NCBI RefSeq assembly: GCF_034424315.1
Contig: NZ_CP139972.1
Coordinates: 7,448,501-7,512,500 of the forward strand
Reading direction: 5' to 3'
Source: Chitinophaga sancti
Lineage (GTDB): Bacteria; Bacteroidota; Bacteroidia; Chitinophagales; Chitinophagaceae
Length of the DNA: 64,000 nucleotides
Positions 52,462 through 61,601 of this stretch are shown piece by piece. The position numbers were made by a program, and so were the translations under genes. The notes below the pieces were generated by a model. It worked only from the letters and a program-made list of their open reading frames with translations, was not told where the DNA came from and did no database searches. The first letter of the stretch is position 1. The number at the start of each line of letters is the position of its first letter.

Positions 52462-52883
52462 GTGATACAGCCTCGGTATGCAGAAGTATTGCTCACGTAT
52501 GCAGAAGCAAAAATCGGGCAGAACAGTAGTGATCAGTCAGTATACGATGCGATTAACAAAGTACGTCAGCGTGGAGCTGCGAATATGCATACATTGCCTG
52601 CGGGTTTGACACAGGAGCATTACGTGCTGCCGTTCGTCACGAAAGAATTGTAGAATTAGCATTTGAAGGACTACATTTGTTCGACATCAGGAGATGGAGA
52701 ACTGCGGAGCATGTGATGCCAGGTCCAATTAAGGGGATGGCCTATGTGAAGAACTGTGTGCTGACCACGGTGGTGAATAACAGCTTTGTAAGAGCGTTTA
52801 ACCCGGAGCGTGATTATTTATGGGCAATTCCACAACAGGGCATCATCCTGAATCCTAATCTGATTCAAAATCCCAACTGGTAG
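52462..52883 (+). pseudogene. C-terminal remnant of a SusD/RagB-family lipoprotein gene, frameshifted
   Basis: Only the C-terminal quarter of a SusD-type glycan-binding protein is left. The first part reads PRYAEVLLTYAEAKIGQNSS to LPAGLTQEHYV. The second part, in another frame from about 52613, reads LRAAVRHERIVELAFEGLHL, FDIRRWRTAEH, and ends YLWAIPQQGIILNPNLIQNP. Adding one base within CAGGAGCATTA joins the two into the expected LTQEALRAAVRHERI, so a single base was lost. The 5' three quarters and the partner SusC gene are missing; the break lies at the half repeat. An intact sulfatase follows 15 bases later. Confidence 0.88.
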
Positions 52884-52898
52884 TTTTAAAAAGCAAGT

Positions 52899-54602
52899 AT
52901 GCATAGAAAAAAGTTAATCTTTGGTGCTGCGACTGTTTGTGCAGGAGCAATGCTGTTGTTTACTTTGGGGGGCTTTAAGAAGGCTACCCCTCCCGGCAAA
53001 AAGACAAGGCCGAATATTGTAGTGATCCTGGCTGATGATATGGGTTTCTCGGATCTGGGTTGTTATGGTGGTGAAATCAATACACCGAATATCAACTACC
53101 TCGCGGAGAACGGTATCAGGTATACGCAGTTTTATAATACTTCACGTTGTTGTCCTACCAGGGCCTCGTTGCTAACGGGTTTATACAATCACCAGGCAGG
53201 GATCGGCAAGATGACGGATGCGGAAGATGAGCCAGGCTACCAGGGGCATATTACTGAGCATGCGGTTACCCTGGCAGAGGTGCTGAAATCAGCAGGCTAC
53301 CATACAGCGATGTCTGGTAAATGGCATGTAGCCAATACGAATGGTCAGCCTGATCCGAAGGAGCAACTAAGCTGGCTGAATCACCATACTACTTATCCAG
53401 CATTTTCACCTATTGAACAGTATCCTACCAGCAGAGGGTTTGAGAAATTCTTTGGCACCATCTGGGGAGTAGTGGATTTCTATGATCCATTCAGCCTGGT
53501 GAGTGGTACTACCCCCATCAAAGAAGTACCCTGGAACTACTATCATACCGATGCTATTGCAGATACTGCAGTAGCGTATATCAGAGGGTATGCAAATGAT
53601 GATCAGCCATTCTTCCTGTATGTAGCAGAGAATGCGCCGCACTGGCCATTGCATGCATTGCCGGAGGATATTGCGAAGTATAAGGATACTTATAAAGGCG
53701 GATGGGAAGCAATCCGCGAAGCCCGTTATAAAAAAATGGTGAAGCTGGGCCTGATCGATGCTGCCACCACAAAATTATCTCCGCGGTTTAAAGATGAGCA
53801 GAGCTGGGAATCTAATCCGGATAAGGAATGGGATGCTGCGGCAATGGCTACACATGCCGCCATGATTGACAGGATGGATCAGGGCATTGGCAGGATCATC
53901 AAAGCCCTGAAAGAAACGAATCAGCTGGATAATACTTTGATTGTGTTCCTGAGTGATAATGGTGCGAGTGCGGAAATCTGTAATCACTATGGTCCAGGTT
54001 TTGACAGGCCGAATGAAACGCGGGATGGCAGGAAGATTGAGTATGCTGATAAGAAGGCAATGCCGGGTCCGGAAACAACGTATTACAGCATTGGTCCGCG
54101 TTGGGCGAATGTTGCCAATACCCCTTACCGCTATTGGAAAGCAGAATCATTTGAAGGCGGTATTCATACGCCCATGATCGCTTACTGGCCGAAAGGGATC
54201 ACCGTAAAGAAGGGTGCTTATAGCAAACAGGTAGGGCATGTGATGGACTTTATGAATACTTTCATTGAGCTGGCTGGTGCAAAGTATCCGGCTAACTATA
54301 ATGGTCATACGATCCGGCAAAGTAGCGGTGTGAGCCTGGTGCCTTCATTTAAAGGAAAAGTTGTGACAGGGCATGAGGAATTGTTCAACGAGCATTTTGG
54401 TGCGCGATATGCAAGAGTAGGCAATTGGAAATTGGTGTCCATGAGTAATGACAGTACCTGGCATTTGTTTAACCTGGCGGAGGATAAGAGCGAGGTGTAT
54501 GACCTGGCAGCGCAGGAGCCAATGAAGGTGAAAGAGCTGGAAGGCTTGTGGAGAGAGTGGGCGGCAACGCATGGCGTGTTCCCGAAGCCAAAGAAGGAAT
54601 AA
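52899..54602 (+). CDS. arylsulfatase family (type I formylglycine) enzyme, secreted
   Basis: A 567-residue sulfatase with an N-terminal signal anchor (LIFGAATVCAGAMLLFTLGG). The modification site is C84-C-P-T-R88 followed by ASLLTG; Cys 84 becomes formylglycine. The metal site VVILADDMGFSDLGCYG and the SGKWHV segment are intact, and LIVFLSDNGAS carries the second Asp/Asn pair. The length matches enzymes that remove sulfate from polysaccharides. It lies behind the SusD remnant, so it was probably part of a glycan utilization locus. No maturase gene is in the window. It appears intact. Confidence 0.92.
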   Translation: MHRKKLIFGAATVCAGAMLLFTLGGFKKATPPGKKTRPNIVVILADDMGFSDLGCYGGEINTPNINYLAENGIRYTQFYNTSRCCPTRASLLTGLYNHQAGIGKMTDAEDEPGYQGHITEHAVTLAEVLKSAGYHTAMSGKWHVANTNGQPDPKEQLSWLNHHTTYPAFSPIEQYPTSRGFEKFFGTIWGVVDFYDPFSLVSGTTPIKEVPWNYYHTDAIADTAVAYIRGYANDDQPFFLYVAENAPHWPLHALPEDIAKYKDTYKGGWEAIREARYKKMVKLGLIDAATTKLSPRFKDEQSWESNPDKEWDAAAMATHAAMIDRMDQGIGRIIKALKETNQLDNTLIVFLSDNGASAEICNHYGPGFDRPNETRDGRKIEYADKKAMPGPETTYYSIGPRWANVANTPYRYWKAESFEGGIHTPMIAYWPKGITVKKGAYSKQVGHVMDFMNTFIELAGAKYPANYNGHTIRQSSGVSLVPSFKGKVVTGHEELFNEHFGARYARVGNWKLVSMSNDSTWHLFNLAEDKSEVYDLAAQEPMKVKELEGLWREWAATHGVFPKPKKE

Positions 54603-54613
54603 CATATTGGGCG

Positions 54614-54707
54614 GCTGACTAAAAAGTAAAATGGAGGCGCTGAGAATTGCGTAAAAGCCATTTCGTCTTCATCACCCACCCGGGAGGGGGTACCCTTTTT
54701 AGTCAGC
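54614..54707. terminator. long palindromic repeat between convergent genes, probable bidirectional terminator
   Basis: Perfect 13-bp arms GCTGACTAAAAAG (54614-54626) and CTTTTTAGTCAGC (54695-54707) enclose 68 bases, including a GC-rich CCCACCCGGGAGGGGG stretch. The left interior (AAGTAAAATGGAGGCGCTGA) is related to that of the element at 39490. It lies 11 bases past the sulfatase and 2 bases before the convergent DUF92 stop. Confidence 0.75.
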
Positions 54708-54709
54708 TC

Positions 54710-55399
54710 TTAATACAGTAGTAATGCCATCAATGCTCCTGTTAGTGTATTCAAAAAGTTCACGGCATTGTTCCCCATGATGCCCTTCCTTTCTAAGGTA
54801 GCGCCCAGTATTGAATCAATGATATTTCCGCCCACACCAGCTACCGTAATGATCCACAAACTCCGGTTCCACATATAGATCATAGCAATGATAAAGGCAC
54901 CTGCGGCTCCTATGAGTGTACCCTCAATACTGATCACCCCATCCAATCCTTTTTCTTCTTTTTTGAATGTCAGGATATTAAAAGTTCGCTTTCCATATAC
55001 CATCCCCAGCTCAGAAGATAAAGTATCTGCAAGTGCAGCTGCCAGTGAACCCGCAATCATTAGAGTATACAATTCAGTATGATTATAATCGATCATGGCA
55101 AAGACTGCTAATATCGCTGCTACACCTCCATTCGCAAATACCTGGAATGCATCTCTTTGCTCACCATGAGCTTTTCCTTTCAATGCACGACCATGCCGCG
55201 TGGCCAACACAGACAATACAAAGAATGTGAATAACTGTAACTCTCCTACATACCCCGCACCGGCAAAAATGAGCCAGCCCACTACAATAGCCGCCAGGGC
55301 TGCTGCCGGTGTCAGTTTCTTTGAAAGAATACACAGCAGCGCTACAATAGTGAGCGCAGAGAGTATAATTATGTTGTTAAATAATGATGGAAACAGCAT
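54710..55399 (-). CDS. DUF92-family integral membrane protein
   Basis: A 229-residue protein with about six helices. The family features are LTPAAALAAIVVGWLIFAGA, SVLATRHGRALKGK, SLAAALADTLSSELGMVYG and GVISIEGTLIGAAGAFIIAM, then NAVNFLNTLTGALMALLLY. Plant and archaeal relatives have been tied to phytyl/prenyl phosphate metabolism (VTE6-like), but no bacterial function is established. ATG 55399 is chosen over the upstream 55456 because TACCTTTG, a -7 box, lies just before it. Confidence 0.85.
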   Translation of the reverse strand: MLFPSLFNNIIILSALTIVALLCILSKKLTPAAALAAIVVGWLIFAGAGYVGELQLFTFFVLSVLATRHGRALKGKAHGEQRDAFQVFANGGVAAILAVFAMIDYNHTELYTLMIAGSLAAALADTLSSELGMVYGKRTFNILTFKKEEKGLDGVISIEGTLIGAAGAFIIAMIYMWNRSLWIITVAGVGGNIIDSILGATLERKGIMGNNAVNFLNTLTGALMALLLY

Positions 55400-55405
55400 A
55401 GCACA

Positions 55406-55413
55406 CAAAGGTA
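55406..55413 (-). promoter_or_regulatory. -7 box just before the DUF92 ATG (leaderless start)
   Basis: TACCTTTG on the minus strand ends 6 bases before the ATG at 55399, the same spacing as at the helicase gene. It decides the start of the DUF92 gene. Confidence 0.5.
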
Positions 55414-55510
55414 GCGCATTCTTGTCGCTACCGGGGCTCCAGCTTAAATCCGGCAAATTTAATTTTGATGCAGCCTTTTTTTATGGCACAGAATTTACGG
55501 CAGAACTATT

Positions 55511-56185
55511 ATGACAATTTTAGATAACCCTGTCTGGCATGCATTGCAGACAGTGCACCGCGCATTTGCACAAGGCTCGTCGACAGCACAACGTTACCAG
55601 GCCGGTGTTTTACAATTAATGGGTGCCGCAGATATGAAAGCTGCGCCATTCAATGAACTCAGCGACTGGTTGCAGGTGGGAGAGAAATTATATACGGTAG
55701 GAGATGTACCTGTGCTGCCTGCTAACTGGCAATATATAAAACAGTATGATTGCCTGCAGATGGTATGTGATACGAAAGCAAATGTGCCACAGCCTGACGT
55801 GGTTAAATTGGAAAATGCAAACCTGGCTGACATGTTGACATTGGTCAATCTTGTGCAACCCGGTTTTTTTTATGCGCAGACACCTTTGCTGGGTGATTAT
55901 TTCGGCATTTTTCAGTCAGGCCGCCTGGTAGCCATGGCTGGTGAGCGTATGCGCATAGATGGGTACACAGAAGTAAGTGCCGTGGTCACACACCCTGACT
56001 TTACCGGCAGAGGTTATGCACAGCAACTGGTTGCACAGGTGGTGGCAAAAAACCTGGACAAAGGTGTATTACCTTTCCTCCATGTGAATGCGGCGAATGA
56101 GCGGGCGGTGAAGGTGTATGAAAAATTAGGATTCAGGACCCGGAGAGGGGTGGCTTTTAGCCAGTTTGAATTGATGTCAAAATGA
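55511..56185 (+). CDS. GNAT-family N-acetyltransferase
   Basis: A 224-residue protein. The acetyl-CoA site is AVVTHPDFTGRGYAQQLVAQ (V/I-x-P-x-x-RGxG/A type), followed by LPFLHVNAANERAVKVYEKL and GFRTRRGVAFS, the standard C-terminal GNAT strands. The first 110 residues are a divergent N-terminal half, as in FR47-like proteins. The acyl acceptor is unknown. A TAATTTTG box at about 55459 may be its promoter. Confidence 0.85.
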   Translation: MTILDNPVWHALQTVHRAFAQGSSTAQRYQAGVLQLMGAADMKAAPFNELSDWLQVGEKLYTVGDVPVLPANWQYIKQYDCLQMVCDTKANVPQPDVVKLENANLADMLTLVNLVQPGFFYAQTPLLGDYFGIFQSGRLVAMAGERMRIDGYTEVSAVVTHPDFTGRGYAQQLVAQVVAKNLDKGVLPFLHVNAANERAVKVYEKLGFRTRRGVAFSQFELMSK

Positions 56186-56262
56186 AACTTCCCCGGTTTT
56201 GCTGATCTGAAAAAAGAACATTCAGTTATATACGATTTCCTTTGAAATGTGTAATTTTGGGT

Positions 56263-57141
56263 ATGGCACAGTCAAATTATGAGTTACTGAGATTTGAGCA
56301 GATCGGCGGCGCTTTCCGGGTAGCCGCTACAGGAGAGAACAATTGCACCTTATCCTCCTACAACAGGCGTGATTTCTACAAGATCTCCCTGATCCTTTCG
56401 GGTGGAGGGGAGTTGTTTTACGCTAACAGGAACATCCGGTTTGACCAGCCCGCGCTGATCTTTACTAATCCCATGGTGCCTTATAGCTGGGCAGATAACC
56501 CGGAGGCAGAGGTAAGCGGCTATTTTTGTGTATTCACAGAATCCTTCTTACTGGAAGGTGGCAGGATGGAAAGCCTGAAAGATTCCGGTTTATTCAAACC
56601 GGGCGGGGATCCCCTTTATTTACTGAACCCTGTGCAAACAGCATACCTGAAAGGAATTTTCCTGCGCATGCGGGAGGAAATAGACAGTGAGTACATTTAT
56701 AAACACGAATTGATCCGTAACCAGGTACAACTCATTATCCACGAGGCCATTAAGATGGAACCGGCAGTGGCCTATGCGGCGCCTAAAAATGCTGCCAGCA
56801 GGATCACCCAGTTGTTCCTGACCCTGCTGGAAAAGCAGTTCCCGGTAGATCCTCCCCAGTTCACCCTACAATTTAAGAAAGCAGGGGAGTATGCTGACCA
56901 GCTGGCAGTGCATGTAAATCACCTGAATGCTGCTGTGCAGGAGATAACGGGCAAATCGACCACCACCCATATTAATGAACGCATCCTGGCAGAGGCGAAG
57001 TCCTTGTTAAGGCATACAGATATGCCCGTGGCGGATATTGCCTTCAGCCTGGGATTTGAATACGCTTCCTATTTTAATAGTTTTTTCAGGAAGCATGCAG
57101 GGATCACCCCGCTGGCTGCCCGCAAGGAGGTGAAACTTTAA
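56263..57141 (+). CDS. AraC-family transcriptional regulator
   Basis: A 292-residue regulator. Residues 1-160 form a cupin-type sensor (SLILSGGGELFYANRNIRFD, LIFTNPMVPYSW). Residues about 190-292 hold the two AraC helix-turn-helix motifs (YADQLAVHVNHLNAAVQEIT and MPVADIAFSLGFEYASYFNS). ATG 56263 is preferred to a TTG at 56242, because a TAATTTTG box (56252-56259) stands right before it. It is 70 bases upstream of the aldo/keto reductase on the same strand and probably controls it. Confidence 0.9.
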   Translation: MAQSNYELLRFEQIGGAFRVAATGENNCTLSSYNRRDFYKISLILSGGGELFYANRNIRFDQPALIFTNPMVPYSWADNPEAEVSGYFCVFTESFLLEGGRMESLKDSGLFKPGGDPLYLLNPVQTAYLKGIFLRMREEIDSEYIYKHELIRNQVQLIIHEAIKMEPAVAYAAPKNAASRITQLFLTLLEKQFPVDPPQFTLQFKKAGEYADQLAVHVNHLNAAVQEITGKSTTTHINERILAEAKSLLRHTDMPVADIAFSLGFEYASYFNSFFRKHAGITPLAARKEVKL

Positions 57142-57211
57142 ATTAATCCTTTGAAAAGTATAATTTCCAACCAACGCCCCGTCCTACTTTTGTAACCATA
57201 AAACAAATAAT

Positions 57212-58213
57212 ATGGCAATCAAAAGAGTAAAATTAGGCAGCCAGGGCCTGGAAGTTCCGGTAGAAGGGCTGGGTTGTATGGGAATGACTGCTATTGGTGG
57301 GAATGACATCTATGGTAAGGCTGACGAAACGGAAGCGATCGCCACTATTCACCGCGCACTGGAACTGGGTATTAACTGGCTGGATACCGCAGATGCTTAT
57401 GGTCCATTATTAAATGAAAGATTAGTTGCAAAGGCGATCAAAGGCAACCGTGAAAAATACACCATCGCTACTAAATTCGGTTTCTACATCGATGAGAACG
57501 AACATATGGAATGGAGCGTGATCAACGGCCGTCCTGAATATGTACGTAAGGCTGTGGAACGTTCTCTTCAAAACCTCGGCACAGATTATATAGACCTTTA
57601 TTACTTACATCGTGCAGATCCCGCTGTACCTATCGAGGATACAGTAGGTGCCATGAGTGATCTTGTCAAAGAAGGAAAAGTAAAATACCTCGGTCTTTCC
57701 GAAGTATCTCCTGAAACCCTCCGTAAAGCCCACGCTGTACATCCTATTACTGCATTACAGACCGAATATTCTCTCTTTGAAAGAGAGGCGGAGACCAATG
57801 GGGTATTGGATACTATCAGGGAATTAGGGGTTGGTTTTGTGGCTTATTCACCATTGGGCAGAGGCTTCATTACCGGGGAGTTAAAAAGTCCGGACGATTT
57901 CCCGGCTGATGATTTCAGGAGGTACATTCCCCGTTTCCAGGGAGAGAACTTTTACAAAAACCTGGAGTTGGTGAAAGCGATCCAACACCTTGCCGCTGCA
58001 AAGGGTCTGACTCCTTCACAGCTGGCAATGGCATGGGTATTTTCGAAAGGCGTAACCGCCATTCCGGGTACAAAACGTGTTAAATATATAGCGCAAAATG
58101 CCGCTGCTGCGGAAGTGACATTGTCACCAGCAGAGATTTCACAACTGGAATCTTATGGTGTTGCGGTTGGCAACAGGTACGATTCGCACAGTATGAATAT
58201 GCTGAATATCTAA
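57212..58213 (+). CDS. aldo/keto reductase
   Basis: A 333-residue NADPH-dependent oxidoreductase of the AKR superfamily. The catalytic tetrad is visible: Asp and Tyr in WLDTADAYG, Lys in TIATKFGF, His in [11 protein letters not shown]. The C-terminal cofactor site is [17 protein letters not shown]. It most resembles the broad-range group near IolS/YhdN. A TACTTTTG box at 57185-57192 is a fair -7 element 19 bases before the ATG. Its 3' end overlaps the convergent methyltransferase by 4 bases. Confidence 0.92.
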   Translation: MAIKRVKLGSQGLEVPVEGLGCMGMTAIGGNDIYGKADETEAIATIHRALELGINWLDTADAYGPLLNERLVAKAIKGNREKYTIATKFGFYIDENEHMEWSVINGRPEYVRKAVERSLQNLGTDYIDLYYLHRADPAVPIEDTVGAMSDLVKEGKVKYLGLSEVSPETLRKAHAVHPITALQTEYSLFEREAETNGVLDTIRELGVGFVAYSPLGRGFITGELKSPDDFPADDFRRYIPRFQGENFYKNLELVKAIQHLAAAKGLTPSQLAMAWVFSKGVTAIPGTKRVKYIAQNAAAAEVTLSPAEISQLESYGVAVGNRYDSHSMNMLNI

Positions 58214-58992
58214 AAAGTGGCATGCGTCGCCTTCAGGTACAGGCGCATGCTCTTTGCTTCTTTTTTCGCCCAGGTGTCATATTCTTCGATGGCCTGTAGT
58301 CTGTCTGCTTCGGTGATGTAGCCATCAGCTACCAGTTGATGCCCCCTTGTTTCTGCTACTTTTTTCCAGAGGCTGATGTGGGTATCGAATCCTTCCATAC
58401 CCCGTTCAAAATATTCGTCATGCTGTTCTACGGTCATTTTCAAAGCCTTTATATATACGAGGTCAATGATATGATCTGCGATAGCATTGTCCATGCCTGC
58501 ATCTGCGCGCCATTTCAGAAAGGCTGCATAAAAGTCCAGCATAGACTGTGGTGGTGCGGGATCCCATTGAATAACCTCATGATTGTAATCGAGTACGCAA
58601 AGCAGGCCTTTGGGCTTGAGCAGGGAGATCATTTTCTTAATTACGTCCTGTGGATTGGCGATCCATTGGAGGGTGCGGGCTGTGGTGATGATATCGAATT
58701 TCTCATCCGTTTGATAGTCCAGGATATCACCTGCTACAAAGGTGACGTTACCGGGGTTTTCTTTTGCCAATGCAATGAGTTCTTCACTTCTGTCTATACC
58801 CGTTACTTTACCGGCATATTTTGCAATGCCTTTTGTAATGGTGCCACTGCCACAACCTACGTCCAGAACGGAATGTTCGGGTTTCAAAACTGATAAGAGG
58901 TTGGCGTTGGCATTTTCTATGGTTCGTGTATCAAGTACGGCGGCTGTGCCCTGTGGCATGGCGGCACGTTCATAAGAGGTGGAAATTTTCAT
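58210..58992 (-). CDS. class I SAM-dependent methyltransferase
   Basis: A 260-residue protein. Motif I is [20 protein letters not shown], motif [19 protein letters not shown], and motif III region [20 protein letters not shown]. It resembles UbiE/Tam-like enzymes acting on small molecules. The gene lies 3 bases behind the metallo-hydrolase, so the two form one unit divergent from the HxlR regulator. The substrate is unknown. Confidence 0.87.
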   Translation of the reverse strand: MKISTSYERAAMPQGTAAVLDTRTIENANANLLSVLKPEHSVLDVGCGSGTITKGIAKYAGKVTGIDRSEELIALAKENPGNVTFVAGDILDYQTDEKFDIITTARTLQWIANPQDVIKKMISLLKPKGLLCVLDYNHEVIQWDPAPPQSMLDFYAAFLKWRADAGMDNAIADHIIDLVYIKALKMTVEQHDEYFERGMEGFDTHISLWKKVAETRGHQLVADGYITEADRLQAIEEYDTWAKKEAKSMRLYLKATHATF

Positions 58993-58995
58993 GTT

Positions 58996-59724
58996 TTAAA
59001 TATAAACAAATTCTCCGTCATCCGGTACCCGTACATTTTGATCGGGAAAAGCAGTTCTTATCTGTTCACGGCTTTGCCTGGAATGGTTGACAGCTTCGAG
59101 ATGTACAATGATCAATTGTGCCGCCGGTGCATAATCGCGTACTTTCCTTATGTCATCAATACTCATTACGATAGGATCACCTTTTACAAACTGTGCAGCA
59201 CCTCCATTGAGTACGATATGTTTGGGCTGGTATTTATCAATGGCATTTTTTACATCCTCACACCAGATGGTATCTCCTGCTATATAGAGGTCATTGATCA
59301 CATAGCCCGATACTCTGCCCATCAGGTTACCTATTTCACCGGTGCCATGCTGGCCGCTGGTTCTGCTGATGGTGATACCTTGCCATGTAATTTCATCTGC
59401 CACCGGGGTGACATTTGTAAACCCTGCCTCCCGGATCTTATCTTCATCGCCTGCCTGGCAAAAGAGGGGAATATCCTTTGGCAGCAACGCTACCGCCACG
59501 GAATCCCAATGATCATTATGTAAATGTGTCAATAACACCGCATCGATTGTTTTTATTAATTCCTGCGGATTTACCGGTAGGTCTACCAGTGGATTACGCA
59601 ATCCGTTATCAGTCATGATAATTGTATCATAAGCACCTTTTGGCCCCAGCATGGGATCAATCAGTATTTGTTTGTCATTTACAGTCAGTACCTGGGTCGC
59701 ATTGCGCAGCAATTGTAACTTCAT
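58996..59724 (-). CDS. MBL-fold metallo-hydrolase, UlaG-like
   Basis: A 242-residue enzyme of the beta-lactamase-fold superfamily. The metal motif is LLTHLHNDHWDS (HxHxDH), with further ligands in GQHGTGE, IAGDTIWCED and VHLEAVNHS. The GDT segment and the length fit the UlaG/L-ascorbate-6-phosphate lactonase-like branch. It shares a transcript with the methyltransferase and is divergent from the HxlR gene over 96 bases, a typical regulator-target layout. Confidence 0.88.
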   Translation of the reverse strand: MKLQLLRNATQVLTVNDKQILIDPMLGPKGAYDTIIMTDNGLRNPLVDLPVNPQELIKTIDAVLLTHLHNDHWDSVAVALLPKDIPLFCQAGDEDKIREAGFTNVTPVADEITWQGITISRTSGQHGTGEIGNLMGRVSGYVINDLYIAGDTIWCEDVKNAIDKYQPKHIVLNGGAAQFVKGDPIVMSIDDIRKVRDYAPAAQLIIVHLEAVNHSRQSREQIRTAFPDQNVRVPDDGEFVYI

Positions 59725-59820
59725 TGTAATTCATTTAATTTTGACAATACGAAGGTCAGCGGAATTTGTAAAAAACGAATGAAGTTGACAGAAAGGTAAC
59801 CAGTATACTTTTTTGTAACC

Positions 59821-60183
59821 ATGAATTACACAGCGTTTAAACATTGCGGATTGAATGTGGCCCTGGAGGTCTTGTCGGGGAAATGGAAACCGATTATCCT
59901 GTTTCATTTATTTCACCAGCAGGAGATCCGGTTTACGGATCTGTGGCGCAATATTCCAAAGGTAGCCAAGAAGGTGTTGTTGGAACACCTGAAGCAAATG
60001 GAGGCCGATGGATTGATCATTCGTGAGGAAAGACAGGTCTTCCCGCCTGAAGTATATTACCGCATTTCGGAAAAAGGAAAGGCCCTGGGTCCGGCACTGG
60101 CAGCATTGGAAAGCTGGGCCAATGAACATGCGGCTGCACAGGTGCAGGAATTAAAAGATAAAAAAAGGGTGGCTAACGGATAA
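59821..60183 (+). CDS. HxlR-family winged helix regulator
   Basis: A 120-residue regulator with the family signature: Cys 10 in KHCGLNVALEVLSGKWKPII, then RFTDLWRNIPKVAKKVLLEH as the recognition region. Family members often sense electrophiles or oxidants through the N-terminal Cys. The divergent metallo-hydrolase/methyltransferase pair is its likely target; repeated GTAACC motifs shortly upstream (59797 and 59815) could be operator parts. Its 3' end overlaps the convergent permease by 11 bases. Confidence 0.9.
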   Translation: MNYTAFKHCGLNVALEVLSGKWKPIILFHLFHQQEIRFTDLWRNIPKVAKKVLLEHLKQMEADGLIIREERQVFPPEVYYRISEKGKALGPALAALESWANEHAAAQVQELKDKKRVANG

Positions 60184-61528
60184 ATCTGGTAAGTATTGAA
60201 TAGGTATAAGGGAGCACCTTTGTATAAGTTTTCAGGTAATAGATAATCATTCCCAGTAGGGTAACTCCCAGGCCTGCCAGCATCATGCTGCGACCAGTTG
60301 AAATGAAGATACCGATCCAGATCAGGATCGCCAGTATTACAGGTATTGGATACAGTGGCATTTTCCATTTCATAAAATCCCGGCCCTTGCGCTTGCTCAG
60401 TGCCAGTAAACCAATGGCCTGCCCGATGAACTGGATCATGATCCGCATGGCCAGTATGGCACTGATCACCTCTTTGAGTTTAAATAGCATACTGAATCCA
60501 AAGGCAACTGCACCGAGTACCAGCAGGGAGACATAAGGGAAGTTCTTGGTAGGATGTAATTTTGCAAAGACCTTGAAGAAGGCCCCGTCTTTTGCAGCTG
60601 CATAAGGAATACGGCTATACCCCAGTGTCGCAGAAAACACAGATGCAAACGCGATCCAGAGGATCAGGATAGTAGCAATCATCGCGGTTTTAGGACCGGC
60701 TATCTGCTGGATGAATTCACTGATCACGAACTGGCTTTGCTCGATTTGTGCTAAGGGTAACACGGAAGCCACGCTGATATTCATACAGAGATACAATACT
60801 GCTATCCCCGCAATAGAGATGAACATACTGCGTGGAATATTCTTTTGTGGCGCAATGATCTCACCACCAAGGTGACAAACATTGTAATAGCCCAGGTAAC
60901 TATACACTGATTTCACACTGGCGGCACCCAATGCTGCGGCAAAGGCCATATTCAGTTCGAAACCATCATTGATATGCTTGATAGGTTCTAAGAAATGACC
61001 CTGTGCCACACCACCACTGATAATCCAGATCATAGTCACGACTACGCCTACCCAGAGTGCGACACTGATCTTGCCGATGGTTTCGATATTTCTATATAAG
61101 AGGAATACAATGAGGATGATGACCATGCCGCTGACCGCTTTGGTTTCCCAGAAGCCAAGAGGGTACAGGTACATGGTATATTGTGCAAAGCCAATGGCGG
61201 CAGAAGCGATGACCAGGGGTGCCTGGATCATGGTTTGCCATACAAAGAGAAAACTCATCAGTTTGCCGGTTTTAGGCCCAAAGCTTTCTTTGAGGAAATT
61301 GTAACTACCGCCGGCTTCGGGGAAGGTGGTACCGAGTTCGCTCCATACCATGGCATCGATGAAGGAGAGGAGGGCGCCGGCAATCCAGGCGTAGAGGAAC
61401 CAGGGGCCGTGCATAATTTCGGCGACTACGCTGAGTACAACGAAAGGACCGATGCCGACCATGTCGGTCATATTGATGGCTGTTGCTTGCAGTAAGGTAA
61501 GGTGACGGGAGAGTTGAGATTGACTCAT
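60173..61528 (-). CDS. APC-family amino acid permease
   Basis: A 451-residue inner-membrane protein with twelve helices. The APC signature is at the N-terminus (ATAINMTDMVGIGPFVVLSV), followed by WSELGTTFPEAGGSYNFLKE and SVYSYLGYYNVCHLGGEIIA, typical of amino acid/polyamine antiporters. The absence of cytoplasmic domains fits a simple permease. The substrate cannot be told. The HxlR gene overlaps its end by 11 bases. Confidence 0.9.
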   Translation of the reverse strand: MSQSQLSRHLTLLQATAINMTDMVGIGPFVVLSVVAEIMHGPWFLYAWIAGALLSFIDAMVWSELGTTFPEAGGSYNFLKESFGPKTGKLMSFLFVWQTMIQAPLVIASAAIGFAQYTMYLYPLGFWETKAVSGMVIILIVFLLYRNIETIGKISVALWVGVVVTMIWIISGGVAQGHFLEPIKHINDGFELNMAFAAALGAASVKSVYSYLGYYNVCHLGGEIIAPQKNIPRSMFISIAGIAVLYLCMNISVASVLPLAQIEQSQFVISEFIQQIAGPKTAMIATILILWIAFASVFSATLGYSRIPYAAAKDGAFFKVFAKLHPTKNFPYVSLLVLGAVAFGFSMLFKLKEVISAILAMRIMIQFIGQAIGLLALSKRKGRDFMKWKMPLYPIPVILAILIWIGIFISTGRSMMLAGLGVTLLGMIIYYLKTYTKVLPYTYSILTRFIR

Positions 61529-61601
61529 ATATACGTAAAAGTAAAGATTTTCTCTTACTTTTTGTAGTGGGGGCTTAATCAGTATGGGAGCCTAAAGTTT
61601 A

